Shown: piece after piece, positions 56,122-57,165 of the stretch
Layout: each line of letters opens with the position of its first letter
How positions within the stretch are numbered: the stretch's first letter is position 1
Made by a program: the position numbers and the translations under genes
Notes under the pieces: generated by a model
The model's database searches: none
Seen by the model: only the letters and a program-made list of their open reading frames with translations
Told to the model about the DNA's origin: nothing
From: Desulfosporosinus sp.
GTDB taxonomy: Bacteria; Campylobacterota; Campylobacteria; Campylobacterales; Arcobacteraceae
Direction of reading: 5' to 3'
Assembly: GCA_020719775.1 (NCBI GenBank)
Contig: DYPS01000004.1
Location: 1 to 57,165 of the forward strand
Length of the DNA: 57,165 nt

Positions 56122-57165
56122 TTATTTTAAATCATTACCAATTGAGAGTTGTAGTTCTGCTAAAGCGAGTGTAAGTTCATATTTTGCCATGATTAGATCT
56201 GTGATAGCTTTTTGTTGATTTGCACTTTGGAGTAATAAATCATTCATACTCATAAGTTGATTTTTATACATCTCTTTTGATTTTTCTAAAATATCATTTG
56301 CAAGAGTTTGAGCTTTGAGTTTCTCTTCTAAAACAGAAGCTTTTGTTTTAGAAGTAAGATATATTTTTTCCACTCCAAGTTTCAAACCATCTTTCATATA
56401 ATCCAAATAGTGTTGAGTTTTTGCATAGTCTATTTTGGCTTTTTCGATATTTGACGATGTTGTGTATCCATCAAATATTTTATATTCTAAGCCAATAGCC
56501 ATCGTATAATAATCTTTTGAGCTACTTAGATTATTAAGGTGATTATCATTAAAGCCATATTCAAAATGGGAGCCTATCATAGGGTAATTTCCACTTTTTT
56601 CAAATTCAATTTTTGTTGCCATTGTTTTAGTATTTTGTTCCATCCATTTCAAATCATCTCTATTGGTAAGTGCCAATTCTTGTAAAGTTTTTAAATCAGC
56701 TTTATTTGAATTGATAGTTTTAAATTCATCTACACCATCGATTTGCGTATCGTTTGTCAAAAATTTAAGATAAGCAAGAGCAAGTCCATATTGATTTTTA
56801 GAGTCAAGCATCATCGTGTTGATTTTCATATCATACACCTCTGCTTGTTGGATATCGATATTTGTTGTATATCCCTCTTTAAACATCTCCGTTGCAAGAT
56901 AAACAAAAGATGTCGTTGCCTCTTTTACTTTACTAATTGCAGTGATGAAATATTTTGCCGCAACTGCTCCATTGTAAGCTTTGAGCACTTCAAGTTGGAG
57001 TTGTTTTTCATCAAAGTTGTATTTTGCTTCATTTGCTTTCACTTGTAAAGCAGACATCTCTTTTGCACTTTGGAGTTTGTACCCTGTAAAAATTGGAAGT
57101 TCGTAAGTGAGTTTTGTTTCAAAGTTTGTTCGTGCTTCTGGATGATTTAAATCATTTGGAGTAGT
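56122..57165 (-). CDS. TolC-family outer membrane channel, 5' end outside the window
   Basis: The frame is open to the right edge, so only about 347 residues are seen. The repeat structure is that of TolC/OprM channels: long amphipathic helices alternating with beta-strand pairs, with NFETKLTYELPIFTGYKLQ near the edge and SHFEYGFN, MAIGLEYKIFDGYTTSSNIEKA, then a last helix ending LALAELQLSIGN. An internal ATG at 57057 is not the start, because similarity continues upstream of it. It heads an outer membrane-adaptor-permease operon. Confidence 0.85.
   Translation of the reverse strand, partial: TTPNDLNHPEARTNFETKLTYELPIFTGYKLQSAKEMSALQVKANEAKYNFDEKQLQLEVLKAYNGAVAAKYFITAISKVKEATTSFVYLATEMFKEGYTTNIDIQQAEVYDMKINTMMLDSKNQYGLALAYLKFLTNDTQIDGVDEFKTINSNKADLKTLQELALTNRDDLKWMEQNTKTMATKIEFEKSGNYPMIGSHFEYGFNDNHLNNLSSSKDYYTMAIGLEYKIFDGYTTSSNIEKAKIDYAKTQHYLDYMKDGLKLGVEKIYLTSKTKASVLEEKLKAQTLANDILEKSKEMYKNQLMSMNDLLLQSANQQKAITDLIMAKYELTLALAELQLSIGNDLK

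Overview
The window comes from an AT-rich chromosome of a Campylobacterota (epsilonproteobacterial) species. The evidence is gene content rather than one marker: BioV-type biotin esterase, an MqnA enzyme of the futalosine menaquinone route, a cytochrome bd operon led by a DUF4492 protein, an M23 peptidase beside lpxC, a free-standing gatC, a threonyl-tRNA synthetase with almost no TGS domain, and the thrS-infC pair. I cannot fix the genus; a Sulfurimonas- or Arcobacter-like organism would fit. No rRNA, tRNA, CRISPR array, insertion sequence or prophage was seen. No stretch longer than about 250 bases lacks a gene; the two longest gaps (19842-20085 and 25692-25931) are described below.

Layout. 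43-8412 (minus) is a long housekeeping run: nadA, nadC, a DHH phosphoesterase, an M23 peptidase, lpxC, a short TsaB-like protein, tgt, gatC, an ArsC-like protein, a small coiled-coil protein and a flavin reductase-like protein. ruvB (plus) meets pdxA-pdxJ (minus). 11399-13370 holds a membrane AAA protein of the FtsH family that has lost its protease zinc site, translationally overlapping bioV. 13397-19841 (minus) has yaeQ, an M15 peptidase, cmoB, moeA, uvrB and kdsB. 20086-25691 has polA, an OlsF-like two-domain acyltransferase, a TcdA-like E1 enzyme and ruvX. 25932-30346 has argH, thrS, infC and mobA, facing ygbA, the PBP2 gene and an MreD-like gene. thiC, a YeeE-type transporter, mrp and a YifB/ComM-type ATPase follow on the plus strand. 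Two small secreted proteins (one DsrE-like) come next on the minus strand.

39449-43991 is the most coherent accessory unit. A DUF134-NifX regulator diverges from an operon of DUF4492, cydA, cydB, a 33-residue one-helix protein that is easily missed, and a NifX-fold protein with a His/Cys-rich tail. A 131-residue protein of unknown family follows. A palindrome sits on the -35 box of the operon promoter. Next is an unusual ZIP-like membrane protein interrupted by two cyclic-nucleotide-binding-type domains, then uppP and mqnA (minus), moaD-moaE-hisJ-like and glnA (plus), leuC (minus), and an RND efflux operon (TolC-type protein, adaptor, and a permease in two overlapping frames) that runs off the right edge.

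Regulatory reading adds three promoters whose -10 hexamer lies only 6-7 bases before the start codon (uvrB, ygbA, mreD-like/mrdA), which predicts leaderless mRNAs. The ygbA promoter also has an FNR-type box centred at -41.5 from that predicted start. Product names rest on motifs and gene context read by eye; no database search was run.
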